64,000 bases of DNA from Geobacter sp. UBA6151 (lineage in GTDB: Bacteria; Desulfobacterota; Desulfuromonadia; Geobacterales; Pseudopelobacteraceae), in assembly GCA_002423105.1 (NCBI GenBank), contig DIUT01000046.1, positions 82,683 through 146,682 on the forward strand. Reading direction: 5' to 3'. Below are positions 61,788 through 64,000 of the stretch, piece by piece; the stretch's first letter is position 1; the number at the start of each line of letters is the position of its first letter. The notes under the pieces were generated by a model. That model made no database searches. It was not told the DNA's origin and saw only the letters and a list, made by a program, of their open reading frames with translations. The position numbers and the translations under genes are program-made.

Positions 61788-61960
61788 CTGGATACGTCAC
61801 GGCAGGTGCCGGTATGGAGTGATTGGGCTGGCATAGACTCGTTCCCGTGTACGTTGGAATGGGTGAGATATACTCGATTGCTGCCGGTGCTGTCCAGCGT
61901 TATGTTGCCGCCCTGCCTCGATGATCAAAGCAGGACGGCATTCCGGCAGAGACAGGTTGA

Positions 61961-62833
61961 TTACTTTTTCAGCGCCTGGGCCATGGCTTCACCCATGCGG
62001 GTGGGGGAGGTGGAGACCACCACGCCGCACTCCTGCAGGGTTCTGATCTTGTCTTCAGCCTTGCCCTTGCCGCCGGTGATGATGGCGCCGGCATGGCCCA
62101 TCCGCTTGCCTGCGGGAGCGGTGACACCGGCAATAAAGGCGGCCACCGGCTTCTTCATGTTGTCCCTGATCCACTCTGCGGCTTCTTCCTCTGCGCCGCC
62201 GCCGATCTCGCCGATCATGAAGACCGCCTCGGTCTGGGGATCGTTATTGAACATCTTCAGCACGTCGATGTATTTCATGCCGATGATCGGATCGCCGCCG
62301 ATGCCGACGCAGGTGGATTGGCCCAGCCCCATGTCGGTCAACTGCTTGACCGCCTCGTAGGTGAGGGTGCCGGAGCGTGAGACCACGCCCACTTTGCCCG
62401 GTGTGTGGATGTAGCCGGGCATGATGCCCAGTTTGCACTGGCCGGGGGTGATCACGCCGGGGCAGTTGGGGCCCACCAGCAGAGTTTTGCTCTGCTCCTG
62501 GATGGCCCGGGCCAGCACCATGTCCCGCACCGGTATCCCTTCGGTGATGCAGACCGCCAGTTCCAGGCCTGCTTCGCAGGATTCCAGGATGGCGTCGGCA
62601 GCGCCCGGCGGCGGCACGAAGATCATGGAGATGGTGGCGCCGGTATAATGCACCGCTTCGGCAACGGTGTTGAAGACCGGAATGCCTTCCACATGAATGC
62701 CGCCTTTGCCGGGGGTGACCCCGGCCACGATCTGGCTACCGTACTCACGGCACTGCTGGGTATGAAACAGTCCGCTTTTGCCGGTAATGCCCTGCACCAG
62801 TATTTTCGAATTTTTATCGATGAGAATCGCCAT
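61961..62833 (-). CDS. sucD: Succinate-CoA ligase alpha subunit
   Basis: The 290-residue subunit has the CoA-binding Rossmann start ([19 protein letters not shown]), the PGAADAILE segment and the phospho-histidine region ending [15 protein letters not shown]. With SucC it interconverts succinyl-CoA and succinate with nucleotide phosphorylation in the TCA cycle. It follows sucC by 15 nt with a GGAGACC ribosome site. Confidence 0.96.
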   Translation of the reverse strand: MAILIDKNSKILVQGITGKSGLFHTQQCREYGSQIVAGVTPGKGGIHVEGIPVFNTVAEAVHYTGATISMIFVPPPGAADAILESCEAGLELAVCITEGIPVRDMVLARAIQEQSKTLLVGPNCPGVITPGQCKLGIMPGYIHTPGKVGVVSRSGTLTYEAVKQLTDMGLGQSTCVGIGGDPIIGMKYIDVLKMFNNDPQTEAVFMIGEIGGGAEEEAAEWIRDNMKKPVAAFIAGVTAPAGKRMGHAGAIITGGKGKAEDKIRTLQECGVVVSTSPTRMGEAMAQALKK

Positions 62834-62848
62834 ACGTTCGGTCTCCTG

Positions 62849-64000
62849 TTACGCTTCTGCCAGCATCTTGACGATCTTCTGCGCGCCGTCGCCCAGATTG
62901 TCGCCGATCTGTACATTCAGTCCCGATTCCAGCAGCAGTTTCTTCCCTTCCTCAACCTTACTGCCATCCATGCGTACCACGATGGGTAGTTCACAATGCA
63001 CTTCAGACGCTGCCTCGATGATTCCCTGGGCGATAATGTCGCACCGCATGATGCCGCCGAAGATGTTGACGAAAACGGCTTTTACGTCGCCGTCCTGCAG
63101 GATGATCTTGAAGGCTTCGGCAACCTTCTCGCGGGTCGCTCCGCCCCCTACGTCCAGGAAGTTGGCCGGTTCGCCGCCGAACTCCTTCAGCACATCCAGG
63201 GTGGCCATGGCTAATCCTGCGCCGTTCACCATGCAGCCGATGTTGCCGTTCAGTTTGATGTAGGCCAGATCATATTTGCCGGCGGTGATCTCCAGCGGGT
63301 CCAACTGCGAATAGTCAACCATGTCCGGGTATTCCCGGTGGCGGTAGACCGAGTTGTCGTCAAAGGACATCTTGGCATCCATGGCCAGCAGCCAACCGGC
63401 CCTGGTCACCACCAGCGGGTTGATCTCCACCAGGTAGCAGTCTTTTTCAAGGCAGCATTTGTAGAGATTGAGCATCATCTCAACGCAGTCCTCGCAGACG
63501 CTGCCGGTTAAACCCAGAGCCAGGGCGATTTTGCGGGCCTGATAGGTACGCAGCCCCGTGTACGGATCGATGGTCAGCACATGAATTTTTTCCGGTGATT
63601 TTTTGGCCACTTCCTCGATCTCTACGCCCCCTTCGGCAGAGGCGATCAGGCAGTAGCGGGAGCTTTCACGGTCGAGAGTGATGGAAAGATAGAACTCCCT
63701 GGCTATTTCCACCGCCTCCTCCACCAGTATCCGGCGGACCTTGAGCCCTTCCGGACCGGTTTGCGGCGTGATCAGGCGCTTGCCGAACAGTTCCTTGGCA
63801 AGGTTGCTGGCCTGCTCCGGATGGTGCACCACTTTCACGCCACCTGCCTTGCCCCGGCCCCCGGCGTAAATCTGTGCTTTCACCACACAGTGCCCGCCCA
63901 TCATCTTGGCGGCCCGCTCCACCTGATCGGCGGTCAGCGCAACATGGTTGCGCGGTACCGGGATACCGTAGGTACTCAGAATTTCCTTGGCCTGATACTC
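62849..64000 (-). CDS. sucC: Succinate-CoA ligase beta subunit (5' end cut by window)
   Basis: The frame stays open to the window edge. The first in-window residues are EYQAKEILSTYGIPVPRNH, so only about four codons (typically MNIH or MNVH) are missing; internal start codons such as that near 63922 are not the true start. It has an ATP-grasp fold (AQIYAGGRGKAGGVKV, EINPLVVTRAGWLLAMDAKMSFDDN) and a C-terminal CoA-ligase domain (GCMVNGAGLAMATLD, NIFGGIMRCDIIAQGI). Confidence 0.95.
   Translation of the reverse strand, partial: EYQAKEILSTYGIPVPRNHVALTADQVERAAKMMGGHCVVKAQIYAGGRGKAGGVKVVHHPEQASNLAKELFGKRLITPQTGPEGLKVRRILVEEAVEIAREFYLSITLDRESSRYCLIASAEGGVEIEEVAKKSPEKIHVLTIDPYTGLRTYQARKIALALGLTGSVCEDCVEMMLNLYKCCLEKDCYLVEINPLVVTRAGWLLAMDAKMSFDDNSVYRHREYPDMVDYSQLDPLEITAGKYDLAYIKLNGNIGCMVNGAGLAMATLDVLKEFGGEPANFLDVGGGATREKVAEAFKIILQDGDVKAVFVNIFGGIMRCDIIAQGIIEAASEVHCELPIVVRMDGSKVEEGKKLLLESGLNVQIGDNLGDGAQKIVKMLAEA

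Overview
The window looks like a chromosomal segment of a Geobacter-like member of the Desulfuromonadia (Trichlorobacter/Geobacter/Pelobacter relatives). This is inferred from gene content and style: a complete pilMNOPQ operon followed by large Ig-like lipoproteins, several hybrid sensor kinases, an HD-GYP protein, a TatD-radical SAM fusion, a split mannose-6-phosphate isomerase/GDP-mannose pyrophosphorylase pair, bioF-bioH-bioC behind a BirA-type operator, and sucCD. No rRNA is present, and species cannot be fixed from the window alone.

Layout. 1-7.2 kb (minus strand): start of an exported protein, an LplT-like MFS carrier, cheV, mtaB and a very large AsmA/DUF748 envelope protein. 7.3-16.7 kb (plus): ferritin, a small Cys-rich protein, a Cro/CI-type regulator, pilM-N-O-P-Q and two Ig-like lipoproteins. 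16.8-21.8 kb: a Uma2-family protein and a MacA/MacB-like exporter (adaptor, ATPase, two permeases), with a 122-bp imperfect palindrome between ATPase and permease. 21.9-25.2 kb: nucleotide-sugar genes (rmlB, rmlD, PMI-type cupin, manC). 25.3-29.3 kb: a histidine kinase and the biotin genes. 29.3-38.4 kb: an ArsR regulator with its operator, tRNA-Leu(UAA), a HisKA_3-only protein, a NarL-type regulator, two hybrid kinases and a GAF-HD-GYP protein. 38.5-41.7 kb: mazG, a convergent spacer with three DnaA boxes, ogt and murJ.

41.7-52.7 kb is a defence island read on the minus strand: rmuC, a large Type IIG restriction-modification enzyme, a LexA-type autoprotease repressor, an N6-adenine-type methylase with an NPPW motif, a PD-(D/E)XK nuclease, a 165-residue unknown, and a Bro-N protein whose end overlaps murJ. 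Most junctions overlap by 1-4 nt. A promoter and a perfect 8-6-8 palindrome sit just before the lexA-like gene. I read this as a methylase/nuclease system under a dedicated LexA-like switch. I cannot name a described system with this composition, and it is the best novelty candidate.

52.8-56.3 kb: enolase, the TatD-radical SAM fusion and a Phd/PIN toxin-antitoxin pair with a clear operator. 56.4-61.0 kb: an AT-rich array of five minus-strand genes separated by attC-like sites. This is a cluster of integron cassettes without an integrase in view. Its genes are a HEPN-like protein, a nucleotidyltransferase paired with a two-TM protein, an HNH nuclease with a zinc ribbon, and an unknown. 61.0-61.8 kb has no convincing gene but carries two families of short palindromic repeats and a DnaA box. 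The window ends in sucD and sucC, the latter missing only its first few codons.
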